Counted from the stretch's first letter, positions 49,822 to 59,849 are shown. The stretch is 64,000 bases of DNA from Syntrophomonadaceae bacterium (GCA_018333865.1 JAGXSE010000056.1:62001-126000); one strand, 5' to 3'. The notes: generated by a model from the letters alone, not told the origin. Translations and numbers: made by a program.

Positions 49822-50736
49822 ATGAAAAAAATAGAAGAGTTAGTCCAAGAAAAGCTACGCCATATTTTTCAAGACGAGAGCATTGTCTTCGATAAATCTC
49901 GTTTTGCCGGCGGACTCACCAACTACAACTACATCATGAACATCAAGGGGATTGAATATGTAGTCCGGCAACCGGGGGGCATGACGGAGCATATGATAGA
50001 CCGAAAAGTAGAGCGGGTCAATAATATGATTGCCTCTCAGTTCGGTGTGAATTCTGATTGTATTTATTTCGATGAAGAAAGCGGAATCAAAATTAGTGTC
50101 CTCATAAATAATAGCCAGAACATGGCTCAGGCTGGCCCTTGCTTCCCCGAAAACCTGGCAGCCGTTTCTGGCTTAATGAAGACCATCCATTCATTTCCGG
50201 TTTTTTTTCCAAACCGCTTTGATTGGCAAGCAGAGCTTTTTAAATACGAACAAATAATCCAACAGCAGCGCGGCGACCTGTTCTTTGATTACACAAGCTT
50301 GAAAAACCAATTGTTTCACTTTGTAGAAAAGAACATTACGAACATCTGCCTTGTACCCTGTCACAATGACACAGTGCCTGAGAACTTCATTATTGACGAA
50401 ACTGGTAGAACATTTTTGATCGACTGGGAATACGCGGGGATGAACGATCCTTGTTGGGACGTGGCAGCCTACATTCTTGAATCGAAACTAACTGCCGATG
50501 CCATCGACGACTTAAACCGGCACTACTTCGGCCGCCCCTTGACCTCTGCGGAAGAATTGAAAATCAAAGGATTTGTGATGGCGCAAGATTTGCTCTGGAC
50601 AGTCTGGGCTTTGATCAGACACTACCACGGCGATGATTTTCTTGAATACTGTCGGATCAGATATGAGCGATTTCGCAAGAACATCAATGCAACGGCCAGG
50701 TCCTCCAATTATACCATTGCTGACATGGTCGGGTAG
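49822..50736 (+). CDS. Choline/ethanolamine kinase-like (LicA/APH fold) protein
   Basis: 304 residues: nucleotide loop GGLTNYNYIMNI, the Brenner motif CHNDTVPENFIID with catalytic Asp and Asn, and the metal-binding IDWEYAGMNDPCWDVA. This matches choline kinases of the LicA type, which make phosphocholine. Start ATG 49822 (MKKIEELV) follows TGGAG by 6 nt. It is divergent from the choline-lyase operon, so choline may be split between cleavage and phosphorylation (inference). Its stop abuts the 27-bp repeat. Confidence 0.83.
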   Translation: MKKIEELVQEKLRHIFQDESIVFDKSRFAGGLTNYNYIMNIKGIEYVVRQPGGMTEHMIDRKVERVNNMIASQFGVNSDCIYFDEESGIKISVLINNSQNMAQAGPCFPENLAAVSGLMKTIHSFPVFFPNRFDWQAELFKYEQIIQQQRGDLFFDYTSLKNQLFHFVEKNITNICLVPCHNDTVPENFIIDETGRTFLIDWEYAGMNDPCWDVAAYILESKLTADAIDDLNRHYFGRPLTSAEELKIKGFVMAQDLLWTVWALIRHYHGDDFLEYCRIRYERFRKNINATARSSNYTIADMVG

Positions 50737-50762
50737 CAAGTCAGGAACCGTCCCCAACTTGC
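50736..50762. repeat. 27-bp palindrome-ended repeat, copy 2
   Basis: 25 of 27 positions match 31905-31931, with GCAAGT/ACTTGC ends. On the minus strand it supplies the last codons (AQVGDGS) and TGA stop of the HisC-like gene. The opposing kinase gene ends on its first base. Confidence 0.85.
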
Positions 50763-51850
50763 GCCAAGGCGTGGCAGAACCTTTCCATTTGCCCGAGGGT
50801 ACCAATTGTAACGCGAATCCACTGGTCCAACCCAAAAGGCTCGCCTGCCCTGACAATGACACCCCGCCGCAAAAGCTGGTCATAAACCAGGCGGCTGTTT
50901 CCTTTAACATTGATCAAAACGAAATTGGCCTGGGTGGGGATAAATTCAAGCCCCAACTCGGCCAGCTTTTGATACAAATAATTCTTGCCTGCTTCATTGA
51001 CCTGACAGCTAAGGTTCAGATGGCTGGCATCTGCCAATGCGGCCATAGCTGCAGCCTGGGCCAGAGAGTTAACATTAAAGGGCTCCTTAACCCGGTTAAT
51101 CCAGGCTATTACCTCGGGTACCGCCGCCGCATAGCCAACCCGCAAGCCCGCCAGACCGTAAATCTTGGAAAAGGTCCTTAAAACAATTAAATTAGCTTGT
51201 CCCCGGCGGATGTACTCCATCCCGTCCGGAAATCCGGGGTCTGTCACATATTCCCGGTAAGCCTCATCCAAAACCACCAGGACTTCGGGCGGCACAGCCG
51301 CCAGAAACCTGTCCAGGGCCGCCTTTGTTACAATAGTTCCAGTTGGATTATTGGGGTTGCAGATAAAGACCAGTTTGGTAAAATGGTTAATCTCTGCCTG
51401 CATTGCTTCCAGGTCATGGGTAAAATCTTTCAAGGCCACTTTGCGAGCAGCGGCTCCAGCGACCAAAACAACAAATTCATATTCGGAGAAGGTTGGCGCA
51501 GCCATCACGGCCTGATGCTCCGGAGTCAGGTAAGCCAGAGCGATCATCTTAAATATTTCATCAGAACCATTACCGATCAGGAGTTGGTCGGGGCTCAAGC
51601 CCAGGTGCCCTGCCAGGGCAAGGCGTAAAGAGCGGCTAGAGCTGTCCGGGTATTGATTGATACTTCCAGCCTTATCCAAAATAGCCTGCAAGGCTTTAGG
51701 GGATGGACCCAATGGGTTTTCGTTGGAGGCCAGTTTCACCATGTTTTTCAGCCCTAATTCCCGCTCTGCCTCTTCCAGGGGCTTACCAGGCACATAGGGT
51801 TTGATAGCGGAAAGAACCGGCCTCCCTTGCGGGATGGAGTACCTGTTCAT
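50741..51850 (-). CDS. hisC: Histidinol-phosphate aminotransferase-like PLP enzyme
   Basis: 369 residues, fold-type I aminotransferase of the HisC family: KLASNENPLGPSPKAL, GNGSDEIFKMIALAYL, DEAYREYV and the PLP Lys in TFSKIYGLAGLRVGYA. It transfers the amino group between histidinol phosphate or aromatic amino acids and 2-oxoglutarate. Its neighbours (ACT protein, phenylacetate-CoA ligase) favour an aromatic amino acid role over histidine biosynthesis. The final AQVGDGS is repeat-derived. Confidence 0.88.
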   Translation of the reverse strand: MNRYSIPQGRPVLSAIKPYVPGKPLEEAERELGLKNMVKLASNENPLGPSPKALQAILDKAGSINQYPDSSSRSLRLALAGHLGLSPDQLLIGNGSDEIFKMIALAYLTPEHQAVMAAPTFSEYEFVVLVAGAAARKVALKDFTHDLEAMQAEINHFTKLVFICNPNNPTGTIVTKAALDRFLAAVPPEVLVVLDEAYREYVTDPGFPDGMEYIRRGQANLIVLRTFSKIYGLAGLRVGYAAAVPEVIAWINRVKEPFNVNSLAQAAAMAALADASHLNLSCQVNEAGKNYLYQKLAELGLEFIPTQANFVLINVKGNSRLVYDQLLRRGVIVRAGEPFGLDQWIRVTIGTLGQMERFCHALAQVGDGS

Positions 51851-51879
51851 AGATATTGCTCCTATCTTCCTTGAGTGGT

Positions 51880-52311
51880 CTACATTGAATAGAGTTTTTC
51901 TCCTGCTACTGTTACCACGCCGTTGGCTGCCAGAACGGCAATCGCTTTTTCTACCTGTTCTACCCGGAAGATTACGAGAGCGCCATTATGCCACCTGCCT
52001 AAAAATGCATAAAGATATTCAATATTGATATTCGCCTGGCCCAGGACCTCCAACACTTCGGCCAGTCCGCCCGGCTGATCGGGGATTTCCACCCCAATTA
52101 CTTCCGTCATGCTGACAGTGAAACTATTTATTTTAAGCACCTGGTAAGCCTCTTCGGGCTGATTCACAATCAATCGCAGGATGCCAAAATCAGAGGTATC
52201 AGCAATAGATAAAGCTCTGATATTGATGCCGTGGTCCGCCAAAAGCCTGGTAACAGCAGCCAGCCGCCCGTATTTGTTCTCCAAAAAAACAGATATCTGC
52301 TTAACCTTCAT
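51880..52311 (-). CDS. Tandem ACT-domain protein
   Basis: 143 residues with two ACT domains (QISVFLENKYGRLAAVTRLLA and VIGVEIPDQPGGLAEVLEVL, in part), the amino-acid-binding fold. Such proteins commonly sit beside paaK-type ligases and are thought to sense aromatic amino acids. 8 nt after paaK; ATG 52311 behind TAGGAGG. Confidence 0.87.
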   Translation of the reverse strand: MKVKQISVFLENKYGRLAAVTRLLADHGINIRALSIADTSDFGILRLIVNQPEEAYQVLKINSFTVSMTEVIGVEIPDQPGGLAEVLEVLGQANINIEYLYAFLGRWHNGALVIFRVEQVEKAIAVLAANGVVTVAGEKLYSM

Positions 52312-52322
52312 CAAATCTCCTC

Positions 52323-53624
52323 CTATCCCCTTTTGCGGCGGTCAATTACTCTTTTTGCTTTCCCTTCGCTGCGTTCAATTGTTTTGGGCTCTACCAGCTT
52401 TACCTTTACAGTTAACCCCAGAGTTGTTTCCACTTCCCCGGTTATTTTAGCCTCCAGCTGTTCAAGACGCCGGACCTGATCGGAAAACAATTCTTCCGAG
52501 ACTTCCACCCAGACTTCCAAGGTATCTAGGTTACCCTGGCGGTCCACGATCAAGAGGTAATGGGGTTCTGTCTCCCCAATTTCCAGCAATACGCTTTCTA
52601 TCTGGGAAGGAAAGACATTAACGCCGCGGATAATCAACATGTCGTCTGTTCTGCCGGTAACCCGGGCCATCCGCACATGAGTGCGGCCACAGGCACAAGG
52701 TTCAATGGTTAAACGGGAGATGTCCCTTGTCCGGTACCTGAGCATCGGCAAAGCCTCTTTGGTAAGGGAAGTAAAGACCAATTCTCCGGTTGCGCCGTAG
52801 GGCAATGTCTCCCCTGTGTCGGGATTTATTATTTCCGGAATGAAGTGATCTTCCCACACATGCAGCCCCTCTTTGCAGTGGCACTCCATCGACACACCCG
52901 GTCCGATTATCTCGCTCAGGCCGAAAATATCAACAGCGCTGATGGCGAGTTTTTTCTCTATTTCCCGTCTCATGCTTTCAGTCCATGGCTCGGCGCCAAA
53001 AATACCGCATTTGAGCTTAAAATCTGCCGGGGAAAGGCCCATTTCCTCCATCACTTCGGCAATAAACAGGGCATAAGAAGGGGTGCAGGTTAAAACGGTA
53101 CTGCCGAAGTCTTTCATCAACATGACCTGACGCTTGGTATTTCCGCCCGAGATTGGTATTACCGAAGCGCCGATGCGTTCGGCGCCGTAATGCACTCCTA
53201 ATCCTCCGGTAAAAAGGCCGTAACCGTAGGCATTATGGATTATATCGTTCTTCCCTGCCCCTCCGCATACCAGGGAACGAGCCATCAATTCCGCCCAAGT
53301 GTTAATGTCGTTGCGGGTATATCCAACTACTGTCGGCTTGCCGGTTGTCCCTGAGGAGGCATGGATCCTGACAACTTCACTAAGCGGAACTGCAAACATG
53401 TCATAAGGGTAATTATCCCTCAGATCCTGTTTTACAGTAAAAGGAAGCTTGGATAGGCCGGCAAGGGACGTCAGATCACCTGGCTCAAATCCTTTTTCCT
53501 GCATGGCCTTGCGATAATGGGGCACGTTGTGATAGGCTCTCTCCACTGTAGTTCTAAGCCGCTCCAGTTGCAGGCACTCCAACTCATCCCTGGTTATTCG
53601 CTCATAACGTTCGTTCCAGAACAC
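52323..53624 (-). CDS. paaK: Phenylacetate-CoA ligase
   Basis: 433 residues of the acyl-adenylate family: P-loop-like [50 protein letters not shown] and the C-terminal [23 protein letters not shown] (partly quoted). It activates phenylacetate or an aryl acid to its CoA thioester. Start GTG 53624 behind CAGGAGG. With the aminotransferase and ACT protein it suggests fermentation of aromatic amino acids. Confidence 0.92.
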   Translation of the reverse strand: MFWNERYERITRDELECLQLERLRTTVERAYHNVPHYRKAMQEKGFEPGDLTSLAGLSKLPFTVKQDLRDNYPYDMFAVPLSEVVRIHASSGTTGKPTVVGYTRNDINTWAELMARSLVCGGAGKNDIIHNAYGYGLFTGGLGVHYGAERIGASVIPISGGNTKRQVMLMKDFGSTVLTCTPSYALFIAEVMEEMGLSPADFKLKCGIFGAEPWTESMRREIEKKLAISAVDIFGLSEIIGPGVSMECHCKEGLHVWEDHFIPEIINPDTGETLPYGATGELVFTSLTKEALPMLRYRTRDISRLTIEPCACGRTHVRMARVTGRTDDMLIIRGVNVFPSQIESVLLEIGETEPHYLLIVDRQGNLDTLEVWVEVSEELFSDQVRRLEQLEAKITGEVETTLGLTVKVKLVEPKTIERSEGKAKRVIDRRKRG

Positions 53625-53742
53625 GCGAGAACCTCCTGTTCATCAAAAATGAGGCAAAACTAAAAACATATTAAAAGATGTTTATTCTAGATGACTTCGA
53701 TTAAACCTGCTTTCCCCATCCAAAAAAAGAATTTTTGCCTGG

Positions 53743-55104
53743 TCAAAGAGGAATCTTGTTTACCCTCGCATCACGGTAGTTCTTCTTGCCGTCGTAGGAA
53801 AATACCATGCTCTTGCCTTCTACAACAGTTTCCAAGTGCACAGGCCTGCCCCACAAGAGATATACATAAGGCAGGGTTTTTTCCAAATAAGGAACATCCA
53901 GTTCTCCTTCCTCAAAAGCATGCCGCAAATAAAGTTCCCCCCTGTTCCGGTAGTCTGCGTCTTCTACAAGGATAACAGGAACACCGCAATTGAACAGATT
54001 TTTAATTAGCTGTTCCTTAACAGTCTCCGCCTGCCGGTCTTTTATTACCCAATCAGCGCCGGCCTTTTGAAACAGATACAGGTTCAGTTCTGCAATTATT
54101 TTGGGAGTTAAATAGGTACGCAGAAAGGAAATATCGTTTTCCGTCTGTCTGACCAGGAAAGCCAGCTTTGGATCAGCCCCTTGTTCAATTTCTTCAAATA
54201 TTTTTAAGCCCAGGAGATAAGGATTAACGCGCAAATTGGAAGGCTGAATGACACCTGCATGCATTTTACTGAATTCAATAGCTTCTGTTTCGTCTAAATC
54301 TAACTCCCGCATAATCCGCAAGTGCCAGTAGGTCGCCCAGCCTTCATTAACTATTTTGGTTTGCATCTGGGGCCAAAAATACTGGATTTCCTCTCGTACC
54401 ATGTTCAAAACATCCCGCTGCCATTCCTCCAAGGCTGGACTATGCTCACCGATAAACCTTAATAAATCTTTTTCCGGATGTGCAGGCAGCCTTCTTTTAG
54501 GCATGCCGGTTTCCCCGTTTAGTTCCGGCTGTCCTGATTTCCATAAATCGTCATAAGGACCTGCTATTTTTTTTTCATTTGCCTCTTCTTTTTTTTCCGG
54601 TTTTGGCCACAGGCTAAAATCTCCGTGTTCTTGCAAGGCCAACAGCGCATCTAACAGGTTCTCCACCCTGGCTCTCCCGAACTTAAACTCATATTGGCGA
54701 ATTCGCTCAGCATTCACAGACATGGTCTCGATCATGTTCTTGTTAGTGCCTTTAAAATATTCATTATGCTTAAAAAAATCGCTGTGGGCCAGCACGTGAG
54801 CAACAACCAGCTTGTGCTGCAGCAAGGTATTTCCTTCCAGTAAAAAAGCGTAGCACGGTTTTGTATTAATTACCATTTCGTACATCCGGTTCAGATTGTA
54901 ATCATAAAATGTTTTTAATCGATGAAAGGACTTGCCGAAGCTCCAGTGGGAAAAGCGGGAAGGCATACCATAGGCGCCAAAAGTGTACAGGATATCTGCC
55001 GGGCATATTTCAAACCGCATATCCTCAAAATCAAGCCCCAGGCGGGATGCCGCCGCACAGATATTTTCTATTGCTGCTTGGAGTTCTTTTAAATCGTGAA
55101 CCAT
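53743..55104 (-). CDS. spoVR: SpoVR-family protein
   Basis: 453 residues with the family segments MRFEICPADILYTFGAYGMP, NTKPCYAFLLEGNTLLQHKLVVAHVLAHSDFFKHN and FWPQMQTKIVNEGWATYWH (partly quoted). SpoVR is linked to spore cortex formation in Bacillus and is usually encoded with yhbH and prkA, as here. All three genes run in one direction with gaps of 20-26 nt. Activity unknown. Confidence 0.94.
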   Translation of the reverse strand: MVHDLKELQAAIENICAAASRLGLDFEDMRFEICPADILYTFGAYGMPSRFSHWSFGKSFHRLKTFYDYNLNRMYEMVINTKPCYAFLLEGNTLLQHKLVVAHVLAHSDFFKHNEYFKGTNKNMIETMSVNAERIRQYEFKFGRARVENLLDALLALQEHGDFSLWPKPEKKEEANEKKIAGPYDDLWKSGQPELNGETGMPKRRLPAHPEKDLLRFIGEHSPALEEWQRDVLNMVREEIQYFWPQMQTKIVNEGWATYWHLRIMRELDLDETEAIEFSKMHAGVIQPSNLRVNPYLLGLKIFEEIEQGADPKLAFLVRQTENDISFLRTYLTPKIIAELNLYLFQKAGADWVIKDRQAETVKEQLIKNLFNCGVPVILVEDADYRNRGELYLRHAFEEGELDVPYLEKTLPYVYLLWGRPVHLETVVEGKSMVFSYDGKKNYRDARVNKIPL

Positions 55105-55130
55105 CTTTTAATACCTCCGCTAAAATCCCT

Positions 55131-56279
55131 TTAAAACATCTTTTTGGCGTCCTGACAGAAAAAAAATGCCTTCAAAGCCTCGAGGACTTCCGTCTTATCC
55201 TTGATTGTAAGCGTCAGTAGTTTGTGGTTTTTTACTTTTCTGAGGGTAGTCATCAGAGTGCTGCTGCGGTAATAAGGGTTAATAATCTCACCGTAGCCAA
55301 ATAAAGAGCTGGCATCTGCCAATTTTTCCACCAGTTCGGCACACAATTCGTTATCTGATGGCAGATTATCACCGTCAGTAAAATGAAAAGGGTATAAATT
55401 AAAGTCCTCTGGTGGAAATCTTTCCTTAATCAACTTCAGCGCCAGTTGGTAAACTGAGGAGCACTTGGTCCCTCCGCTTTCCCCCCTGGTGAAAAACTCT
55501 TCTTCACTTACCTCCCTGGCCCTGGTATGGTGGGCAAGGAATACAATATCCACTTCCTTATATTTGCTGCGCAAAAATTTTGTCATCCAGAAGAAAAAGC
55601 TGCGGGCAATATACTTTTCAAAAGTACCCATAGACCCGGAGGTGTCCATCATGGCCAGGACAACTGCACTTGTCTCCCTGCGGGGCTCTTGGGTCCAGGT
55701 CCTAAACCTCAAATCCTCTGGCTTTAATCCCCCCGCACGCGGGTCTCCCCGCAAGGCATTGCGCTTATAATTAGCCAGAATGGTCCTTTTTTTATCGAGA
55801 TTTCCGATTATGCCGCAGGATCTGATATCATTGAAACGAAAGGCTTCTTTTTCCGCCAGTTTTTCTCTCTTTTCCTGCAGGTTAGGGAGGCAGAGTTCCG
55901 CAAAAACCAGGCCCGCCAACTCTTCAAGCGTAATTTCCGATTCGTAGTAGTCCACCCCCGGTTGTTCACCGGCACCACCCGCACCTTGGCTGTTTTGTTC
56001 CTTGCCAATAACTTCTCCCGGCCTGCTTGCCAAAGTGCCGTGCCCGACATGCCTTTGCCTGTTGACATTGAATCTAAAGCTGTATTCATCCAGGGAGCGA
56101 ATAGGGACCCGGATAACTTTTTTGCCTGCCGCATAAATTATGCTTTCTTCACTTACCATATCAGCCAGGTTGTTTTTAATGGCGGCTTTTACTTTTTCGA
56201 TATGCCGGCACTGATCCAAGTGTCCTTTTCTGTGTAAGGACCAGTCTTCACGGGATATTACCAGTGTTTTCCTATCCAT
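55131..56279 (-). CDS. yhbH: YhbH/DUF444 VWA-like protein
   Basis: 382 residues. A MIDAS-like motif VLAMMDTSGSMGTFEK (DxSxS), preceded by the arginine-rich N-terminal region of DUF444 (IRVPIRSLDEYSFRF) and a Gly-rich insert (SQGAGGAGEQPG). In Bacillus, YhbH is needed for normal sporulation. It lies between prkA and spoVR in the conserved trio. Confidence 0.93.
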   Translation of the reverse strand: MDRKTLVISREDWSLHRKGHLDQCRHIEKVKAAIKNNLADMVSEESIIYAAGKKVIRVPIRSLDEYSFRFNVNRQRHVGHGTLASRPGEVIGKEQNSQGAGGAGEQPGVDYYESEITLEELAGLVFAELCLPNLQEKREKLAEKEAFRFNDIRSCGIIGNLDKKRTILANYKRNALRGDPRAGGLKPEDLRFRTWTQEPRRETSAVVLAMMDTSGSMGTFEKYIARSFFFWMTKFLRSKYKEVDIVFLAHHTRAREVSEEEFFTRGESGGTKCSSVYQLALKLIKERFPPEDFNLYPFHFTDGDNLPSDNELCAELVEKLADASSLFGYGEIINPYYRSSTLMTTLRKVKNHKLLTLTIKDKTEVLEALKAFFFCQDAKKMF

Positions 56280-56299
56280 TTTTTCACTCCCTTATTGCA

Positions 56300-58192
56300 T
56301 CAGCGGTTTAACAAACTGCCGGTGTACTTGAGCAGTTCGTTTGCGCAGAGGTGGCAATAACCGTATTCAGAGATCAAACGCTCCACCACGGCATTTATTC
56401 TTTTCAATTGCTCGGGGTCCGGCGTCTTAACAGAAGCAGTTATTTTCACCACGTCCTTTAAATCGGCAAACAGTTTTTTTTCAATGGCCTCGCGTAACAC
56501 TTCATGGGATTTATGGTCAAAGATTCTATTTTTTCTGGCATAAACAGAAAGCCGGATTAAGATTTCTTCCCGAAAAGCCTTTTTGCCGTTCTCTGTAACC
56601 CCGATCTGTTCTTCAATCGATCGCATCAGGCGCTCGTCGGCCTTCAGTTCTTCATCGGTGATCGGGTCCCTGACCTTTGCCCCGCTGCAATACGCTTCAA
56701 CATTATCCAGATAATTCTCAAACAAAGCCCGGGCAGATTCTTCGTATGAATAGACAAATGCCCGCTGCACTTCCTTTTTGGCAACATCGTCAAATTCCTG
56801 GCGCGCCAGCACAATATAGTTAATCAGCTTTTCTTTCTCTTCCTTGGATATTGAAGGATGCTGGTCTAATCCATCTTTTAAAGACCTGAGAATGTCCAGG
56901 GCATTGATGCACCTGGTATCTTTGCTGATCAAGGCGCTGGATATCCTGTTAAAAACATACCGGGGATCTACACCGCTCATCCCCTCCCCTTCCGCCTCGT
57001 TCATCAATTCGACCACATCTTTTTGTTGATAACCCTCGACATCTTCTCCGTCGTACAGCTTCATTTTCTTAACTAAATCAATACCCTGCTTCCTCGATTC
57101 TTTTAACCGGGACAGAACGGAAACCATGGCGGCAACATGCAGTGTGTTGGGAGCAATATGCACTTTAATGTCTCCCTGAGCGATCAGTTTCTGGTAAATA
57201 TTAACTTCCTCAGAAACTTTCAAGTTGTATGGAACCGGAATTACCAGCATTCTGGAACGCAAAGCCTCGTTTTTAGGGTTGGCCACAAATGAACGGTATT
57301 CCGCTTCATTGGTATGGGCAATAACTATTTCATCCGCATAAATCAGAGCATACCGGCCAGCCTTGAAGTTTCCTTCCTGGGAAAGACTAAGCAAGTTATA
57401 AAGGAATTTCTCGTCACACTTTAACATCTCCTGGAATTCCATTATCCCCCGGTTGGCTCTATTCAGTTCCCCATCAAAGCGGTAGGCCCGGGGATCGGAT
57501 TCTGAACCAAACTCGGAGATGGTCGAAAAATCAATTGAGCCAGTAAGCTCGGCAATATCCTGGGACTTTGGATCGGAAGGACTGAAGGTCCCGATCCCAA
57601 CCCTCGTTTCTTCATCAAACAAAACCCGGTGCACCCGGACGTCTTCCGCCCGCCCGGCATAAACCTCTTCCACCATCAGCTTGCACGAAGGGCAAAGGTT
57701 GCCTTCAATATAGACCCCGTACTCCTCTTGAAACTTCCCCCTTAAGGCTTTGGGAATCAAGTGGAGGGGCTCCTCGTGCATGGGGCAGTTTTTAATAGCA
57801 TAGACAGCTCCGGCGTCGGTTCTGGTGTATCTTTCCAGGCCCCTTTTCAACATGCTCACAATTGTTGATTTGCCGCCGCTGACAGGACCCATCAAGAGTA
57901 AAATCCTTTTCCTTACCTCCAGTCGTTTGGAGGCTGAATGAAAGTAATCTTCCACCAGCCGGGAGAGCATCCGGTTAAGCCCAAATATTTCTCTGGCGAA
58001 GAACTGGTATTTTTTTATGCCACCTGTTTCCTCGACACCTTCACTGATAATCATGTCATATATACGGGCATGCGCCAGCCTGGCCACCGCAGGCTGCTGG
58101 CGGACCAATTCCAGGTATTCCGCAAAACTACCCTCCCATCTTAATCTTTCTTCCTTCTCTCTGTGCTCTTCCAGCAGACGGATAAAATCCAC
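56300..58192 (-). CDS. prkA: PrkA-type AAA+ protein (serine kinase/Lon-like protease)
   Basis: 630 residues. Walker A is LLMGPVSGGKSTIVSML (about residue 105), the PrkA N-terminal domain precedes it, and a C-terminal kinase-like region follows (EEILIRLSVYARKNRIFDHKSHEVLREAI, in part). PrkA controls sporulation and stress entry in Bacillus. Start GTG 58192 after GGGGGGAAA. First gene of the trio; 58193-58366 holds its promoter and that of the divergent gene. Confidence 0.94.
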   Translation of the reverse strand: MDFIRLLEEHREKEERLRWEGSFAEYLELVRQQPAVARLAHARIYDMIISEGVEETGGIKKYQFFAREIFGLNRMLSRLVEDYFHSASKRLEVRKRILLLMGPVSGGKSTIVSMLKRGLERYTRTDAGAVYAIKNCPMHEEPLHLIPKALRGKFQEEYGVYIEGNLCPSCKLMVEEVYAGRAEDVRVHRVLFDEETRVGIGTFSPSDPKSQDIAELTGSIDFSTISEFGSESDPRAYRFDGELNRANRGIMEFQEMLKCDEKFLYNLLSLSQEGNFKAGRYALIYADEIVIAHTNEAEYRSFVANPKNEALRSRMLVIPVPYNLKVSEEVNIYQKLIAQGDIKVHIAPNTLHVAAMVSVLSRLKESRKQGIDLVKKMKLYDGEDVEGYQQKDVVELMNEAEGEGMSGVDPRYVFNRISSALISKDTRCINALDILRSLKDGLDQHPSISKEEKEKLINYIVLARQEFDDVAKKEVQRAFVYSYEESARALFENYLDNVEAYCSGAKVRDPITDEELKADERLMRSIEEQIGVTENGKKAFREEILIRLSVYARKNRIFDHKSHEVLREAIEKKLFADLKDVVKITASVKTPDPEQLKRINAVVERLISEYGYCHLCANELLKYTGSLLNR

Positions 58193-58366
58193 TGGCTCTT
58201 TCCCCCCTTTTTATCGCAATGTTTGTTCGATATAAGACCAGGAACAATATATTTATATGCGGCCTTCTAAGTGCAAAGACTGTGCTGTGATAACCCCCTT
58301 GTGCAATATGAAAAACTGGAATATTATTAACACGATAGCAGAAACTATGGAATGAGGTGATGGCTT

Positions 58367-58741
58367 TTGGGTTATAAATTTGAGTTCACCTGGCTGCTTC
58401 GCCTGCCTGTAAATGAGCTCCCTGCACACCCCGGGGAAAAAAAGGGCGAAGGAGAAAACCTTCTTTTGTGGAAACGCTCCAGCGGAAACATTATCTTAGG
58501 TTTTTTCCGGGAAGGGTACAAGCTATCTCACCCGGTCGGCATGGATGTAATTATTCTCACCAAAGAAGAGGAGGCCATCGGTATCGGCCGGATTTTAAAA
58601 TCAGAAATTTACCAATTGCCCGACGGTTCAATAACTACTGTAGTGGAATTTTCTGTCCGGCGATTATTCGACCCGCATGAGCGAACAGTTATCACCAGGG
58701 TGATCCGAGAAATGTATGGGTCCCCGTCCCATAAAACCTAG
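58367..58741 (+). CDS. Hypothetical protein
   Basis: 124 residues, beta-rich and soluble: YKFEFTWLLRLPVNE, PVGMDVIILTKEEEAIGIGRI and ITTVVEFSVRRLFDPHER. No known motif. Start TTG 58367 (LGYKFEF) 6 nt after GAGGTGA. Divergent from prkA. Confidence 0.7.
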   Translation: MGYKFEFTWLLRLPVNELPAHPGEKKGEGENLLLWKRSSGNIILGFFREGYKLSHPVGMDVIILTKEEEAIGIGRILKSEIYQLPDGSITTVVEFSVRRLFDPHERTVITRVIREMYGSPSHKT

Positions 58742-58822
58742 TGTATAGATGGACTTATTTGGGCAGAATTATAACGCAATCAAAATTACCGACACATAAT
58801 ACCGTCCAGGTGGAGGTGATTA

Positions 58823-58984
58823 ATGGTGCCATATCTCTGCCCTCAATGTGCAAGAACTTCCAAGCTACCGGATTACTGCTGCGGATCCTCCATGTCTAGC
58901 CGTGGATCCTATGCCTGTCGAAAATGCGGTAAAAGCAGCCCAACCCAGCAGAATTGTTGCGGCCAGCCTATGAGTTTGATGTAA
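58823..58984 (+). CDS. Small Cys-rich zinc-ribbon protein
   Basis: 53 residues with CPQC, DYCCG, CRKCG and NCCG: two CxxC knuckles plus two CC pairs, likely binding zinc or iron. ATG 58823 has TGGAGGTGAT upstream. Followed by a strong terminator. Function unknown. Confidence 0.75.
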   Translation: MVPYLCPQCARTSKLPDYCCGSSMSSRGSYACRKCGKSSPTQQNCCGQPMSLM

Positions 58985-58986
58985 CC

Positions 58987-59031
58987 AGAAGCAAAAGGCC
59001 AGCTTCCTGCCGGAGCTGGCCTTTTGCTTCT
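58987..59031. terminator. Strong bidirectional hairpin terminator
   Basis: Perfect 18-bp stem AGAAGCAAAAGGCCAGCT / AGCTGGCCTTTTGCTTCT with a 9-nt loop, then TTTGG. It ends the small Cys-rich gene. Confidence 0.85.
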
Positions 59032-59111
59032 TTTGGTTAAAAAGCGAACCTTGCATTCCATTTTATGCCATTATATAATAGAGTGAGACTTGGGGAAGGA
59101 GGGAATAATGT

Positions 59112-59849
59112 TTGCTTATTAACAAAGACTATTTTTTAGAAACAAATGGACTATTGTCTTTTGCCGGGGGGATTGTTTATCCGGAACCCGATGTCCGGCG
59201 CTTGCAGGATCTACGGCATGTGCTTTATCAGGATACACCAATGGACGGCAGCACCCCTCTTTATTACATGTACCGGGGTGTTTTACGCCGCCAGGACTTG
59301 GACACTTTTTCATCCCATAATATTCGCTATGATATCACTGTACTGGTACCCGGCACCATCAACAGGGAATACATTAAAACAGTGGGCCATTTTCATCCGT
59401 TAAAGGCTAATGGCTGCAATACTTTTCCGGAGTATTACGAGGTTATGTGGGGAGAAGCTATTTACATCCTGCAGAAAAACTCTCGCAGCGGCGATGTAGA
59501 AGAGATCATGGCAATAGAGGCCCAGAAAGGGGATAAGGTATTTATCCCGCCAAACTATGGCCATATTACCATTAACTCTGGCGATACCCCACTGGTGATG
59601 TGCAATTTAATTGAGAAAAATTTTTCCTCCCTTTATGAACCTTTCAGAGACAAAAAGGGGGCTGCCTATTACTACATTCAGGGGGATAATCGAAAGGGCG
59701 AATTTGTTAAAAACGAAAACTACCATAATTCTGTTGGGCTCAAAATGGTGGCTGCCCCAAACCTGCCCCAACCCATGGACGAAGTGAGGAACAAGACCCT
59801 CTATGAAGCATTCATCGGCAACCCCGCAGCCTTTGCCATTCTTACTTAA
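59112..59849 (+). CDS. Cupin-type glucose-6-phosphate isomerase-like protein
   Basis: 245 residues. The metal-binding cupin segment is GHFHPLKANGCNTFPEYYEV (His-x-His ... Glu) with a later YGHITINSGD His; this is the archaeal-type PGI cupin family, here with extra N- and C-terminal parts. It would interconvert glucose-6-phosphate and fructose-6-phosphate. An upstream ATG (59108) is followed at once by an in-frame stop; TTG 59112 lies 7 nt after AAGGAGGG. Confidence 0.82.
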   Translation: MLINKDYFLETNGLLSFAGGIVYPEPDVRRLQDLRHVLYQDTPMDGSTPLYYMYRGVLRRQDLDTFSSHNIRYDITVLVPGTINREYIKTVGHFHPLKANGCNTFPEYYEVMWGEAIYILQKNSRSGDVEEIMAIEAQKGDKVFIPPNYGHITINSGDTPLVMCNLIEKNFSSLYEPFRDKKGAAYYYIQGDNRKGEFVKNENYHNSVGLKMVAAPNLPQPMDEVRNKTLYEAFIGNPAAFAILT

